From Micromonospora pattaloongensis (GTDB taxonomy: Bacteria; Actinomycetota; Actinomycetes; Mycobacteriales; Micromonosporaceae): a stretch of 64,000 nt of DNA. The DNA lies in assembly GCF_900107255.1 (NCBI RefSeq), contig NZ_FNPH01000005.1, forward strand, positions 1-64,000, given 5' to 3'. The translations under genes were made by a program, and so were the position numbers. Below, one piece after another: positions 42,880 to 52,046 of this stretch. Under the pieces are notes generated by a model. That model had not been told where the DNA came from. It made no database searches and saw only the letters and a program-made list of their open reading frames with translations. Numbering within the stretch: position 1 is the first letter of the stretch; each line of letters begins with the position of its first letter.

Positions 42880-43337
42880 CGTCCCTATTCATGGCTGTCA
42901 CCGATATACACCCCGCTGAGGGCGCCCTGGTTACAGCCGCCGACGGTACGGCCGGTGGCAGGGTAGCGATGGACCATCCGTGTTCCTGGTATGGCGGCAG
43001 GGTGTTCGGCACCCGGTTGGTCAACTGGTTGGCGAGGGGAGCATCCCCTTGAGCATTGGGCCGCCGCAGAGCTTCCCGCGCGGTTCGAGATAACCGCCGT
43101 ATGTTCCGGAGGTCATTTCATCAGCGCAGAGGGCGTGTCGTCCGGTGGCACGTGGATGGCCGGGCTCCTCGGGTTGCGTCTGAAGCCCATCTCTGTCAAA
43201 GATCCCGCCGGAGGCGCCCCTACCGCAGCTCCGCCGCGCGAAGAGCGTGGGGATTCGCGATCTCATGCCGTTGGTCACCCTCTGGACGTCCTAGACGTTC
43301 TAGGTTTGTCAAGCATCAGTTTGTCTGCCCGAATGCT
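42880..43337. other. Non-coding or decayed stretch within the rnpB insert
   Basis: About 460 bp with no convincing gene. A plus-strand frame (from 42991) has a partly protein-like middle (RFEITAVCSGGHFISAEGVSSGGTWMAG) but no ribosome site. A perfect palindrome CCTAGA-CGT-TCTAGG lies at 43290-43304 and resembles operators of GntR-type regulators, though no regulator is adjacent. Confidence 0.45.
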
Positions 43338-44147
43338 CTACGACGCTCGCTTGGCCGGCACACAAACCGGCGGATCGGAGGGCTCGGGCAGCAGCACCGA
43401 GAGCACCCGGGTGTGCGGACGGAAACCTGCGCTCTCATAAATCCGGCGCGCGGGGTTCCCGTCAGCCACCGACAGACCGACGGCCGGCAACCCCGCCTCG
43501 TGCGCGCCGCGCAACGCGTGCGTCAGCAGTGCCCGGCCAAACCCGCGGCTCTGTGCCCGAGGCGCCACGGCGAGATTGAGGATCCAGGCGCAGACATCGT
43601 CGGTCCACGGCACCGGTCCGGCGCACAGGATGTGGCCGGCGCTGCGACCGTCGGGATCCACTAACCGAGCCGAGGCGGGCAGCAGCGGTGGTACCGGGTC
43701 ACCGACGTCGAACATCGCCCGGACCGCCTCGGTGTCACTGGCCTGCCACGGCCCGTCCGGATGGCCCGGCCCGTACGCCGCTGCCAGCCCTTCCGCGAGA
43801 TCGTCGTCCCAACCCGGGCTGCCTAGCGACCATCCGGCCGGCAACGTCACCGGCGCTGACACATCGGCCAGACCGTGACGCATGTCCGTCGCGGCCCTGT
43901 GCAGTGCAAGACCGCCGGCCACCAGCGACGCCGCCAGGCCGTCATCGGACGTCTCCAGCCGGAATCCGGCGAGATCACGGCGCGCCTGCTCGGCAATCTG
44001 GCTCTGAGCCGCCCCGGGCAGCGGTCGAACCTCAGCCGCGACCCGCATCCCCGAGTCGTCACGTATGCGCATCCGGGCCAGCGTCGTGCCGTCGTCGGCG
44101 AGAAGCAGGGAGTCGGCGCAGTCTTCTGGATGTGGGCGTACCGGCAC
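43338..44147 (-). CDS. GNAT family N-acetyltransferase
   Basis: A 269-aa protein; GTG 44147 is the likely start, since longer readings cross the rnpB repeat. The C-terminal GNAT domain has WILNLAVAPRAQSRGFGRALLTHALRGAHEAG (acetyl-CoA loop) and LSVADGNPARRIYESAGFRPHTRVLSVLLP. The N-terminal half is an additional less conserved domain, as in tandem GNAT proteins. Its start lies 69 bp from the right rnpB copy. Confidence 0.85.
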   Translation of the reverse strand: MPVRPHPEDCADSLLLADDGTTLARMRIRDDSGMRVAAEVRPLPGAAQSQIAEQARRDLAGFRLETSDDGLAASLVAGGLALHRAATDMRHGLADVSAPVTLPAGWSLGSPGWDDDLAEGLAAAYGPGHPDGPWQASDTEAVRAMFDVGDPVPPLLPASARLVDPDGRSAGHILCAGPVPWTDDVCAWILNLAVAPRAQSRGFGRALLTHALRGAHEAGLPAVGLSVADGNPARRIYESAGFRPHTRVLSVLLPEPSDPPVCVPAKRAS

Positions 44148-44215
44148 TCGCGCGAGGGTACTGGCCCGGCCGGTCAAGCTGTATCGAAAATTCGGCCGAC
44201 AGGTCAGCGGATCTT

Positions 44216-44244
44216 CGGCGTACAGGTCGACTCGTCCGCCGCCC
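44216..44244 (+). repeat. rnpB 3'-end direct repeat, right copy
   Basis: 29 bp identical to 41463-41491 but without any other part of RNase P RNA upstream. Directly followed by a strong T-tract terminator that probably belonged to rnpB before the insertion. Confidence 0.85.
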
Positions 44245-44246
44245 GT

Positions 44247-44288
44247 CAGGCCACGCGTGCGCTCGCACGCGTGGCCTGATTTTTGTTT
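44247..44288 (+). terminator. Strong terminator, probably the original rnpB terminator
   Basis: A perfect 15-bp stem (44247-44261 and 44264-44278) followed by ATTTTTGTTT. It is the only classical T-tract terminator I see in the window, fitting a stable RNA gene more than a protein operon. Confidence 0.85.
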
Positions 44289-44442
44289 GCCGCGACCCCG
44301 GACACACCCACCTTGACCTGCGTCACCCTTCGCCCGACGGAGCGAGGAGACCGCTGGGCGGCCTCCTATGCTCGCCCGACCGGCAGGGCCCCACTCCTGG
44401 GTGAACGTCCCCGCCATCGGGTACGACGTGGAAGGCGTAAAC

Positions 44443-45108
44443 GTGACCGGTTCCCCCACACGGTCCTGGCGAGGCATGACCATCCCCGCTCCCGGCACCT
44501 ACGTTCTCGACCAGGCGCACAAGCGCATCGGTTTCCTCGCCCGGCACATGATGGTGAGCCCCGTACGCGGTGAGTTTGCTGAGGGGACCGCGCAGATCGT
44601 CGTCACCGAGGACCCGTTCGACTCCTCGGTGAGCGCGACCATCCGGGCGGCGAGCATCGGCACCGGCACACCGGACCGCGACGCGCACCTGATGAGCGCG
44701 GACTTCCTCGACGTGGAGCGCTTCCCCACGCTGGAGTACCGCAGCACGGGGATCACGTGGGAACAGCACGAGGACCCCATCTTCATGTGGGCCCGGCTGC
44801 GCAGCAACGGGCTGGCGCGCAGGGGCGGGGGCCACGTCCCGCAGCAGGCCGCCCGCGCGGCCACGCGGTTCACGCTGACCGGGGAGCTGACGGTCAAGGG
44901 GATCACCCGGCCGGTCGACCTGCAGGTGGATTTCGGTGGCGCGCGTCGCGACCCGTACGGGCAGGACATCTTCGGCTTCACCGCGACCGCCGAGATCAAC
45001 CGCGAGGACTACGGCCTGGTCTGGAACGTCGTCCTCGACACCGGTGGCGTGCTGGTGGGCAAGACGGTGCGGATCGAAATCGCCGGCGAAGCGATCCGGG
45101 AGTCCTGA
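44443..45108 (+). CDS. YceI family lipid-binding protein
   Basis: A 221-aa protein, likely from GTG 44443 (longer frame from 44368 possible). YceI lipocalin-like fold: GTYVLDQAHKRIGFLARHMMVSPVRGEFAEG, then IRAASIGTGTPDRDAHLMSADFLDVERFPTLEYRS, TLTGELTVKGITRPVDLQVDF and REDYGLVWN. An insert (residues about 115-135) is unusual. No signal peptide, so cytoplasmic; such proteins bind isoprenoids. Confidence 0.88.
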   Translation: MTGSPTRSWRGMTIPAPGTYVLDQAHKRIGFLARHMMVSPVRGEFAEGTAQIVVTEDPFDSSVSATIRAASIGTGTPDRDAHLMSADFLDVERFPTLEYRSTGITWEQHEDPIFMWARLRSNGLARRGGGHVPQQAARAATRFTLTGELTVKGITRPVDLQVDFGGARRDPYGQDIFGFTATAEINREDYGLVWNVVLDTGGVLVGKTVRIEIAGEAIRES

Positions 45109-45540
45109 AAGCCGCCCGTTTGTCGCCGTCGTGGCGGGGAACCCCCTTCGGCGTCCGCACGCCCGTCGCGCCGGGTCCGCGACGGCGTGACCGTCCCTTC
45201 GCGGGGGACGGTCGTGGGGCGCCCACGCCGATGTGGGGGCAGCCCGGGGTGGCGGCCCGACCCGCCGAATGCGTCGCGAGTGGACCCGCCGAGGACGTCC
45301 GACGAGGGGAAATGCGGCAATGTGGCGAAGATTTCTTTTCCGAACGACCGTGTCGACCGGCGGCCGTGCCGGCGACGGGCTCACCGAGGTAAATCCCTTA
45401 TTGCATAAGCCCTGTACGTCAAAACGCGTGTGACCAGCGGTTCCGGCGGTACGCGGCCGCCGCCCGCTCTATTGTGGACTGCGCGTACGTTTTTGCGTGA
45501 AACGGTAGCGCATGGTCGTTTTGGGGTGCACAGTGATCTC
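45109..45540. other. Intergenic region with a terminator
   Basis: About 430 bp without a convincing gene. A hairpin GACCGTCCC/GGGACGGTC (45189-45197 and 45205-45213) ends the YceI transcript. An AT-richer stretch (45350-45420) may hold the promoter of the next gene. Confidence 0.55.
45189..45213 (+). terminator. Terminator after YceI gene
   Basis: A perfect 9-bp stem with a 7-nt loop, 80 bp past the YceI stop. Confidence 0.65.
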
Positions 45541-45744
45541 ATGAGCGACAGCGATAGTGGTGCGCAGTACTACTGGTGCCTGCGACACCATCGAGTGGAG
45601 ACCGAGTCGGACGGGTGCGCCGCCAAAGACCGACTGGGTCCCTACACGTCGGCAGCCGATGCCGAGCGTGCGCTCCAGCGGGTGCAGCAACGGAACGAGG
45701 CGTGGGACGCCGAGGACGCCCGCTGGTCTGGGGAGGGTCGCTAG
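45541..45744 (+). CDS. Small conserved hypothetical protein
   Basis: A 67-aa protein from ATG 45541. The sequence (YYWCLRHHRVETESDGCAAKDRLGPYTSAADAERALQRVQQRNEAWDAEDARW) has a short beta part with one His pair and two Cys, then a charged helix. It resembles SPOR-like small proteins of actinobacteria; function unknown. It precedes the histone-H1-like gene by 84 bp. Confidence 0.7.
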   Translation: MSDSDSGAQYYWCLRHHRVETESDGCAAKDRLGPYTSAADAERALQRVQQRNEAWDAEDARWSGEGR

Positions 45745-45828
45745 CGACGTGGCGAACGTCCGCGTCGAGGACCTGACGGGCTCCACGAGGAGACAGGTCC
45801 ACCGCAACCCCGCAAGGAGGAGACAACA

Positions 45829-46863
45829 ATGGCCGTAGCGAAAAAGGCCACCACCACCCCGGCCGCGAAACGCGCGGCTGCCACCCCGGCCACCGCGAAG
45901 CGCGCCACTGCGAAGAAGACCGTCGCCGCGAGCCCGAGCACGGCCAGCTCGAAGCGGAACACCGTGACGAGCGCGGCGCCGGCGAAGAAGGCCGCCGCCA
46001 AGCGGACCCCGGCCACCGCCGCCACCAAGACCACGGCGGCCCGGGCCACCAAGGCCAGCGCGTCGACCGGCGCCGCCACCAAGACCACCGCCGCGCCGAA
46101 GAAGACGGCGAAGCGGGCCACCGCGACGAAGGTGACGCCGAGCAAGGCCACCACCAAGGCCCCGGCCAGCCGGGCCGGCACCAAGGCGCCGGCGAAGAAG
46201 GCGACCGCGTCGCGGGTCACCGCCCGACAGACCAGCACCGCCGCCCGCTCCGCGCGCGGCACCCGGGCGACCGTCGGCACCACCGGCACCACCGCCACGA
46301 AGAGCACCACGGGCGCCAAGGCCGCCACTGCGGCGAAGAAGGCGGCCGCGACGAAGACGTCGAGCCCGTCGCGCAAGGCCACCACCGCGGTCGCGAGCGC
46401 CGCCGCGGCGACGAAGAAGGCGACGGCGGCGAAGAAGGCCACCGCGAGCAAGGCCGCCGCCAAGGCCACGACGGAACAGCGGGTCCGCACCGCCCGCAAG
46501 ACCGCGCCGGCCAAGAAGTCCACCGCCAAGAACGCCCCGGCGAAGAAGGCGACGACGGTGAAGTCGACGACGGCGCGCGGCGGCACCACCGCCCGCAAGG
46601 CCGTCGAGAAGAAGACGACCACCAGCCGGAAGACGACCGTGGCGAAGAAGACCGCGCCGGCCACCAAGGCGACCGCGGCGAAGACGACGGCCAAGCTGGC
46701 GGAGAAGAAGATGGCGAACGCCGCCAAGCGGACGCCGGTCGCGGCGAAGAAGGGCAGCACGGCGCCGGCCGCGGCCAAGAAGACCACCGCGAAGAAGGCG
46801 ATCGCCCGGGACGTGGCGGCGAAGAAGTCGACCCGGATGACCGCCCGGAAGTCGACGAGCTGA
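45829..46863 (+). CDS. Histone H1-like Lys/Ala/Thr-rich protein
   Basis: A 344-aa protein from ATG 45829 with an AGGAGG-type site. Almost the whole chain consists of short repeats such as AKKA, KKAT, TTAR and KATT; it has no hydrophobic core and no HU fold at either end. It should bind DNA non-specifically as a disordered polycation and help compact the nucleoid. The repetitive DNA produces long false frames on the other strand. Confidence 0.85.
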   Translation: MAVAKKATTTPAAKRAAATPATAKRATAKKTVAASPSTASSKRNTVTSAAPAKKAAAKRTPATAATKTTAARATKASASTGAATKTTAAPKKTAKRATATKVTPSKATTKAPASRAGTKAPAKKATASRVTARQTSTAARSARGTRATVGTTGTTATKSTTGAKAATAAKKAAATKTSSPSRKATTAVASAAAATKKATAAKKATASKAAAKATTEQRVRTARKTAPAKKSTAKNAPAKKATTVKSTTARGGTTARKAVEKKTTTSRKTTVAKKTAPATKATAAKTTAKLAEKKMANAAKRTPVAAKKGSTAPAAAKKTTAKKAIARDVAAKKSTRMTARKSTS

Positions 46864-46918
46864 TCGCGGCGCGGGGCGCCGGGCGGCCGGAGATCCGCCG
46901 CGTTGATATGAATGACGC

Positions 46919-48346
46919 GTGGTGATCCGACGTGTCCTGGCGCCCCGCATCGACTTCACTGTGCTCCGCCGCGAGCTGGGGCTGCCCGAGCGGTACCCGG
47001 ACGCGGCGCAGCGCGTCGCGGAGCGGGCCATCGCAACGACCGCGCCGCCGGCCACCGACCGTACGGACATTCCGTTCGTCACGATCGACCCGCGCGGCTC
47101 CCGCGACCTCGACCAGGCGATGTTCCTGGCCCGGCGTTCCGGCGGCGGCTACCGTGTGCACTACGCCATCGCCGACGTGGCCCGGTACGTGCCGGTCGGC
47201 AGCGATCTGGAGGCCGAGACCTGGCGGCGCGGCCAGACCGTGTACCTGCCGGACGGCAACGTCCCGCTGCACCCCGAGATCCTGAGCGAGCAGGGCGCCA
47301 GCCTGCTGCCCGGCGTCGATCGCGCCGCGGTCGTCTGGACCATCGACCTCGACGGTGACGGCGCGACCGTCGCCGTACGCCTGGAACGGGCCCGGGTGCG
47401 CAGCCGGGCCCAACTCGACTACGCCGGCGTCCAGGCCGACGTCGCGGCCGGCGCCATCCCCGAACCGATCGCCCTGCTCCCCGAGATCGGCGAGCTGCTG
47501 CTCGCCCGCGGCCGGGCCCGGGGCGCCATCACGCTGCGTCTGCCGGAGCAGGACGTGGAGCCGCACGGGGACGGCTGGCGGCTGGTGCTGCGCCCGCCGG
47601 CGCCGATCGAGGATTACAACGCGCAGATCTCGCTGCTCACCGGCATGGCCGCCGCCGACCTGATGCTGGCCGGCGGCGTGGGCCTGCTGCGCACCATGCC
47701 CGAGCCGGCGCCCGGGGCCGTCGAGCGGCTGCGGGCGGCCGCCGCGGGGCTCGGCGTGCGCTGGCCGGACGGGGCGACCGTCGGCGCGGTGGTGGACACA
47801 GTGGACCCGGCCGACCCGCGCGGCGCCGCCTTCCTGGACCAGGCGGCGGAGCTGCTGCGCGGGGCGGCCTACACGGCGTTCGACGGCACGGTCCCGCCGC
47901 AACCCACGCACAGCGGGGTGGCGGCGGCGTACGCGCACGTCACCGCGCCGCTGAGGCGCCTGGCCGACCGGTACGCCGCCGAGGTCTGCCTCGCGCTGCA
48001 CGACGGGACAGCGGTGCCGCAGTGGGCGCGCGACGCGCTGCCGCGGCTGCCGGAGGTGATGGCCAGGACCGACCGGGTGTCCTCGGCGGCGGACCGGGGC
48101 GCGATCGACCTGGCCGAGGCGGTGCTGCTGCGCGACCGGGTCGGCGCCGAGTTCGACGCCGCGGTGCTGGACGTCGACGGTCCGCGCGACGACGGGCGCC
48201 CCGCGAAGCCGCGCGGAATCGTCGCGCTGGACGAGCCGCCGGTGATCGCCCGCTGCACCGGTGAACTGCCGCTCGGCGAGCGGGTGCGGGTCCGGCTCGT
48301 CACCGCGGACCCGGAGCGGCGGCAGGTCCTGTTCGAAAAGGCGTGA
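46919..48346 (+). CDS. RNB-domain ribonuclease
   Basis: A 475-aa protein from GTG 46919. The RNB catalytic core starts at about residue 50: VTIDPRGSRDLDQAMFLARR holds three of the four metal-binding Asp of RNase II/R, with Gln in the fourth place; I recall this RDLDQ form as common in actinobacterial members. YRVHYAIADVARYVPVGSDLEAE, PLHPEILSEQGASLLPGVDRAAV and HVTAPLRRLADRYAAEVCLAL follow. No cold-shock or S1 domain is evident, so it is a short RNase II-like exonuclease. Confidence 0.9.
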   Translation: MVIRRVLAPRIDFTVLRRELGLPERYPDAAQRVAERAIATTAPPATDRTDIPFVTIDPRGSRDLDQAMFLARRSGGGYRVHYAIADVARYVPVGSDLEAETWRRGQTVYLPDGNVPLHPEILSEQGASLLPGVDRAAVVWTIDLDGDGATVAVRLERARVRSRAQLDYAGVQADVAAGAIPEPIALLPEIGELLLARGRARGAITLRLPEQDVEPHGDGWRLVLRPPAPIEDYNAQISLLTGMAAADLMLAGGVGLLRTMPEPAPGAVERLRAAAAGLGVRWPDGATVGAVVDTVDPADPRGAAFLDQAAELLRGAAYTAFDGTVPPQPTHSGVAAAYAHVTAPLRRLADRYAAEVCLALHDGTAVPQWARDALPRLPEVMARTDRVSSAADRGAIDLAEAVLLRDRVGAEFDAAVLDVDGPRDDGRPAKPRGIVALDEPPVIARCTGELPLGERVRVRLVTADPERRQVLFEKA

Positions 48347-48399
48347 TTGTCACACCGCCCGTCGGGCCGGAGGTACGACCCGTTTGCGAGGATGAGCGC

Positions 48400-49098
48400 A
48401 TGGCATTCGACGCGAGCACGTTGCCCGACGTGTCCGGGCTGACGGTCGGGATCATCGGCGGCACCGGCGACCAGGGGCGCGGCCTGGCATACCGCCTCGC
48501 GCGGGCCGGGCAGACCATCCTGATCGGTTCCCGCCGCCCCGACCGCGCGGTCGCCGCCGCCGAGGAGATCGCGGCGCTGCCCGGCATCCCGGCCGGCACG
48601 GTGATCGCCGGCGCGGAGAACGTCGAGGTGGCGACGCGGGCGGACGTGGTGATCGTGGCGGTCCCGTGGGAGGGGCACGCCGACACGATCGCCGGGCTGC
48701 GGGAGCCGCTCGCCGGCAAGATCGTGGTCGACTGCGTCAACCCGCTCGGCTTCGACAAGCAGGGGCCGTACGCGCTGCGCGTCGAGGAGGGCAGCGCCGT
48801 GCAGCAGGCCGCCGCGCTGCTGCCCGAGTCGCGGCTGGCCGCCGCGTTCAACCACGTCAGCGCGCCGCTGCTGGCCGACCCGGGGATCGACCGGATCGAC
48901 CTCGACGTGCTGATCTGCACCGAGGATCGGGAGGTCGTCGGCGTCGTCGCCGCGCTGGCCGCCCGGATCCCCGGCATGCGCGGCATCTACGCCGGCCGGC
49001 TGCGCAACGCCCACCAGGTCGAGGCGTTCACCGCCAACCTGATCGCGATCAACAAGCGCTACCGGGCGCACTCCGGCCTCCGCGTCACGGACGTTTAG
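48400..49098 (+). CDS. npdG: F420H2:NADP+ oxidoreductase (NADPH-dependent F420 reductase)
   Basis: A 232-aa protein from ATG 48400 behind a GAGGATG site; a longer frame from 48343 overlaps the RNB stop and is less likely. The Rossmann fold starts GLTVGIIGGTGDQGRGLAYRLARAGQTILIGSRRPDRA (GxGxxG variant with the RR for NADPH), then VDCVNPLGFDKQGPYAL and FNHVSAPLLADPGIDRIDLDVLICTEDREV. It moves hydride between NADPH and coenzyme F420, confirming an F420-using actinobacterium. Confidence 0.9.
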   Translation: MAFDASTLPDVSGLTVGIIGGTGDQGRGLAYRLARAGQTILIGSRRPDRAVAAAEEIAALPGIPAGTVIAGAENVEVATRADVVIVAVPWEGHADTIAGLREPLAGKIVVDCVNPLGFDKQGPYALRVEEGSAVQQAAALLPESRLAAAFNHVSAPLLADPGIDRIDLDVLICTEDREVVGVVAALAARIPGMRGIYAGRLRNAHQVEAFTANLIAINKRYRAHSGLRVTDV

Positions 49099-49104
49099 CG
49101 CGCA

Positions 49105-49180
49105 AGATCCGCGTGATCAGGAAGGGTCGCGCGCGCCACGCCGGCGACACGCGCGAGTCCCTCCCTGATCACGCGGATCT
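49105..49180. terminator. Bidirectional terminator / palindromic element
   Basis: A 17-bp perfect inverted repeat (49105-49121 and 49164-49180) with a 42-nt GC-rich centre between the convergent npdG and panB genes. The arms contain GATC-rich AAGATCCGCGTGATCAGG-type sequence, similar in character to the element at 62923-62994. Confidence 0.7.
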
Positions 49181-49184
49181 GGGG

Positions 49185-50027
49185 CTAGAAGGTGTGGTCG
49201 GGGGTGGGGAACTGGGCGGTGCGGACGTCGGTGGCGAAGTGGGTGGCGGCGGCGGATAGGACGGTGGCGAGGTCGGCGTAGCGCTTGACGAAGCGGGGGG
49301 CCTTGCCGGTGCGCAGGCCGGCCATGTCCTGCCAGACCAGCACCTGGGCGTCGGTGTCCGGTCCGGCGCCGATGCCGACGGTCGGGATCGGCAGCGCGTC
49401 GGTGATCCGCTTCGCCACCTCGCCCGGCACCATCTCCAGCACCACCGCGAACGCGCCGGCCGCGGCCACCGCCTCCGCGTCGGCGATCACGTCCTCGGCG
49501 GCCTCGCCCCGGCCCTGCACCCGGTAGCCGCCGAGGGTGTGCTCACGCTGCGGGGTGAAGCCGACGTGCGCCATCACCGGGATGCCCGCGCCGGTGATCG
49601 CGCGGATCTGGTCGGCGACGTTCCGGCCGCCCTCCAGCTTGACGGCGTGGCAGCCGCCCTCCTTCATGAAGCGCACCGCAGTGCGCAGCGCCTGCGTCGG
49701 ACCCTCCTCGTAGGACCCGAACGGCAGGTCGCCGACGATCAGCGGGCGCGTCGTCGCCCGGACCACCGCCCGGACCAGCGAGAGCATCTCGTCGACGGTG
49801 ACCGGCAGGGTGGTCTCGTGCCCGAAGACGTTGTTGGCGGCCGAATCGCCGACCAGCAGCACCGGGATCCCGGCCTGCTCGAAGATCGCCGCCGTGTACT
49901 GGTCGTACGCGGTGAGCATCGGCCACCGCTCGCCGCGGTCCTTCGCGGCGACCAGCTCGCGGGCCCGTACCCGCCGGTGGGCCGGACCGCCGTAGAGCGT
50001 CGACACCTCTGGTGTGGACTGGGACAT
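49185..50027 (-). CDS. panB: Ketopantoate hydroxymethyltransferase
   Basis: A 280-aa protein from ATG 50027. PanB motifs: [92 protein letters not shown] (catalytic Glu and metal ligands) and [23 protein letters not shown]. It converts 2-oxoisovalerate and methylene-THF to ketopantoate in coenzyme A synthesis. Confidence 0.95.
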   Translation of the reverse strand: MSQSTPEVSTLYGGPAHRRVRARELVAAKDRGERWPMLTAYDQYTAAIFEQAGIPVLLVGDSAANNVFGHETTLPVTVDEMLSLVRAVVRATTRPLIVGDLPFGSYEEGPTQALRTAVRFMKEGGCHAVKLEGGRNVADQIRAITGAGIPVMAHVGFTPQREHTLGGYRVQGRGEAAEDVIADAEAVAAAGAFAVVLEMVPGEVAKRITDALPIPTVGIGAGPDTDAQVLVWQDMAGLRTGKAPRFVKRYADLATVLSAAATHFATDVRTAQFPTPDHTF

Positions 50028-50128
50028 CGTCGTCTCCTCTCACCCTCGAGGCCGCCCTCGCGGTCCCCGGGATACGGCCCGATCGTGCCATCGCCGGGCG
50101 TCGGCGCGTCAGCGTTCAGTGCGGTTAT

Positions 50129-51988
50129 TCACAGGCCGGCGTAGCCGCCCCGCGCGTCGGTCGGCTGGTCGGCCGCGGGCGCCGGCGCGCTGCCCCGCTC
50201 GCGCCAGCGGTTCGTGATCGGCAGCCGCCGGTCCCGCCCGAACGCCTTGATCGAGATCTTCGGACCCGGCGCCGACTGCCGCCGCTTGTACTCGGCGAGA
50301 TCCACCATCCGCAGCACCCGGTCCACCAGCGCCGCGTCGTGGCCGGCCGCCACCAGGTCGTCGCGGCCGGCGTCCCCGTCGACGTACCCGGCGAGGATCG
50401 CGTCGAGCACCGGGTAGTCCGGAAGCGAGTCGGTGTCGAGCTGGCCGGGGCGCAGCTCGGCGCTCGGCGGCTTGGCGATCGAGTTCTCCGGGATCGGGGG
50501 TTGTTCGCCGCGGCGCCGCGCCTCGGCGTTGCGCCAGCGGGCCAGCCTCCAGACCATCGACTTCCAGACGTCCCTGACCGGGTTGAAACCGCCGACCGAG
50601 TCGCCGTAGAGCGTGGAGTAGCCGACCGCGAGTTCGCTCTTGTTGCCGGTGGTGAGCACGAGGTGTCCCTCCTGGTTGGAGAGCCCCATCAGGATCACCC
50701 CGCGCACCCGCGCCTGCAGGTTCTCCACGGCGACGCCGGCCAGCGACATGTTGGCCAGGAACGCGTCGACCATCGGCTGGATCGGCTCGATCCGGTAGTC
50801 CAGGCCGGTCCGCTTGGCCAGTTCCGCGGCGTCGTCGCGCGAGTGTGCCGACGAGTGCCGGCTCGGCATCGACACCCCGACCACCCGCTGCGGCCCGAGC
50901 GCGTCGACCGCGATGGCCGCCACCAGCGCCGAGTCGATCCCGCCGGAGAGCCCCAGCACGGCCGAGGGAAAGCCGTTCTTGCGTACGTAGTCGCGGACGC
51001 CCAGCACCAGCGCCCGCCAGACCTCCGCCTCGCCGGTGACCGCCTCGGCCACGCCACCCTCGGCGCGCGGCGCCGGCGGTGACGGGAGCTCGTCGCCGAC
51101 CCGCACCCGGGCGACCGTCAGGTCGTCGGCGCCGCCGGCTCCCTCGGCGCGCGCCGCCCGGTCGGCCCCCGGGCCGTCCGGGTGGGTCGGCGCGGCGGGC
51201 GCCGCCGGCAGCTCCAGGTCGTGCACGAGCAGGTGCTCGACGAACTGCGGGGCGCGGGCCAGCAGGGCGCCGTCGGCCGTGACGATCATCGAGTCGCCGT
51301 CGAAGACCAGCTCGTCCTGCCCGCCGACCATGTTGACGTACGCCACCGTGGCGCCCGCCTCCGCCGCCCGGCGCCGCACCAGCGGCAGCCGCACGTCGTC
51401 CTTGTCCAGCTCGTACGGCGAGCCGTTGACGGTGACGACCAGCCCGACGCCGGCGCGGCGGGCGGCCGCGAACGGGCCCCCGGCCTGCCACAGGTCCTCG
51501 CAGATCGTCAGCGCCACGTCCACCCCGCCGACCCGGACCACGGTGAGCACGTCCCCGGCCACGAAGTAGCGGTCCTCGTCGAAGACGCCGTAGTTGGGCA
51601 GATGGTGCTTGAAGTACGTCGCCACGACCGCGCCACCGTGCAGCACGGCCAGCGCGTTGCGCGGGCCGCGCCGCGGCCGGGCGTCGGCGCTCATCGCCGG
51701 CGGGCCGTCGGCGTCCAGGTAGCCGACGAGCACCGGCAGCTCACCGAGGCCGTCGGCGGCGAGATCGGCGGCGAGCCGGTGCAGCGCGGCGCGCGAGGCG
51801 GCGACGAACGAGTCCCGGAAGACCAGATCCTCGACCGGGTAACCGGTCAGCATCATCTCCGGGAACGCGACGAGCTGCGCACCGGCGTCGGCGGCGGCCC
51901 GGCTGGACTCCCGCACCATCCGGGCATTGCCGTCGAGATCACCGACGGTGGGATTGACCTGGGCCAGGGCGAGACGCAGGGTCGGCAT
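50129..51988 (-). CDS. nadE: Glutamine-dependent NAD+ synthetase
   Basis: A 619-aa protein; ATG 51988 has a GGAAAG site, an earlier ATG at 52012 is possible. N-terminal nitrilase-type glutaminase with the E-K-C triad in LVAFPEMMLTGYP, YFKHHLPNYGVFDE and ALTICEDLWQAGG. An Ala/Gly/Pro-rich linker follows, then the synthetase with SAVLGLSGGIDSALVAAIAVDALG (P-loop) and TTGNKSELAVGYSTLYGD. It makes NAD from nicotinate adenine dinucleotide using glutamine nitrogen. Confidence 0.95.
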   Translation of the reverse strand: MPTLRLALAQVNPTVGDLDGNARMVRESSRAAADAGAQLVAFPEMMLTGYPVEDLVFRDSFVAASRAALHRLAADLAADGLGELPVLVGYLDADGPPAMSADARPRRGPRNALAVLHGGAVVATYFKHHLPNYGVFDEDRYFVAGDVLTVVRVGGVDVALTICEDLWQAGGPFAAARRAGVGLVVTVNGSPYELDKDDVRLPLVRRRAAEAGATVAYVNMVGGQDELVFDGDSMIVTADGALLARAPQFVEHLLVHDLELPAAPAAPTHPDGPGADRAARAEGAGGADDLTVARVRVGDELPSPPAPRAEGGVAEAVTGEAEVWRALVLGVRDYVRKNGFPSAVLGLSGGIDSALVAAIAVDALGPQRVVGVSMPSRHSSAHSRDDAAELAKRTGLDYRIEPIQPMVDAFLANMSLAGVAVENLQARVRGVILMGLSNQEGHLVLTTGNKSELAVGYSTLYGDSVGGFNPVRDVWKSMVWRLARWRNAEARRRGEQPPIPENSIAKPPSAELRPGQLDTDSLPDYPVLDAILAGYVDGDAGRDDLVAAGHDAALVDRVLRMVDLAEYKRRQSAPGPKISIKAFGRDRRLPITNRWRERGSAPAPAADQPTDARGGYAGL

Positions 51989-52046
51989 CCCGTCATCTTT
52001 CCGCAGCGTCATCGTCGCGCAGCGACCGCGGGGCAATCCCCGGCGG

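Larger units (their letters stand above)
41492..44215. mobile_element. Insert at the 3' end of rnpB (island or remnant)
   Basis: The segment lies between two direct 29-bp copies of the rnpB 3' end. Base composition is lower in GC than the flanks in places. It carries an ECF sigma factor, a membrane partner and a GNAT enzyme, and no visible integrase. The pattern equals that of islands in tRNA or tmRNA 3' ends: the left copy keeps the gene intact and the right copy marks the old end with the original terminator behind it. Confidence 0.6.

Noticed and set aside
42991-43440. 149-aa plus-strand frame in the rnpB insert
   Set aside because: No ribosome site, and its last third lies opposite the GNAT gene; only a short middle piece looks protein-like.
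45469-48001. Long hydrophobic or Gly-rich minus-strand frames across the histone-like and RNB genes
   Set aside because: They arise from the repetitive Lys/Ala codons read in reverse; the plus-strand genes have clear starts and domains.
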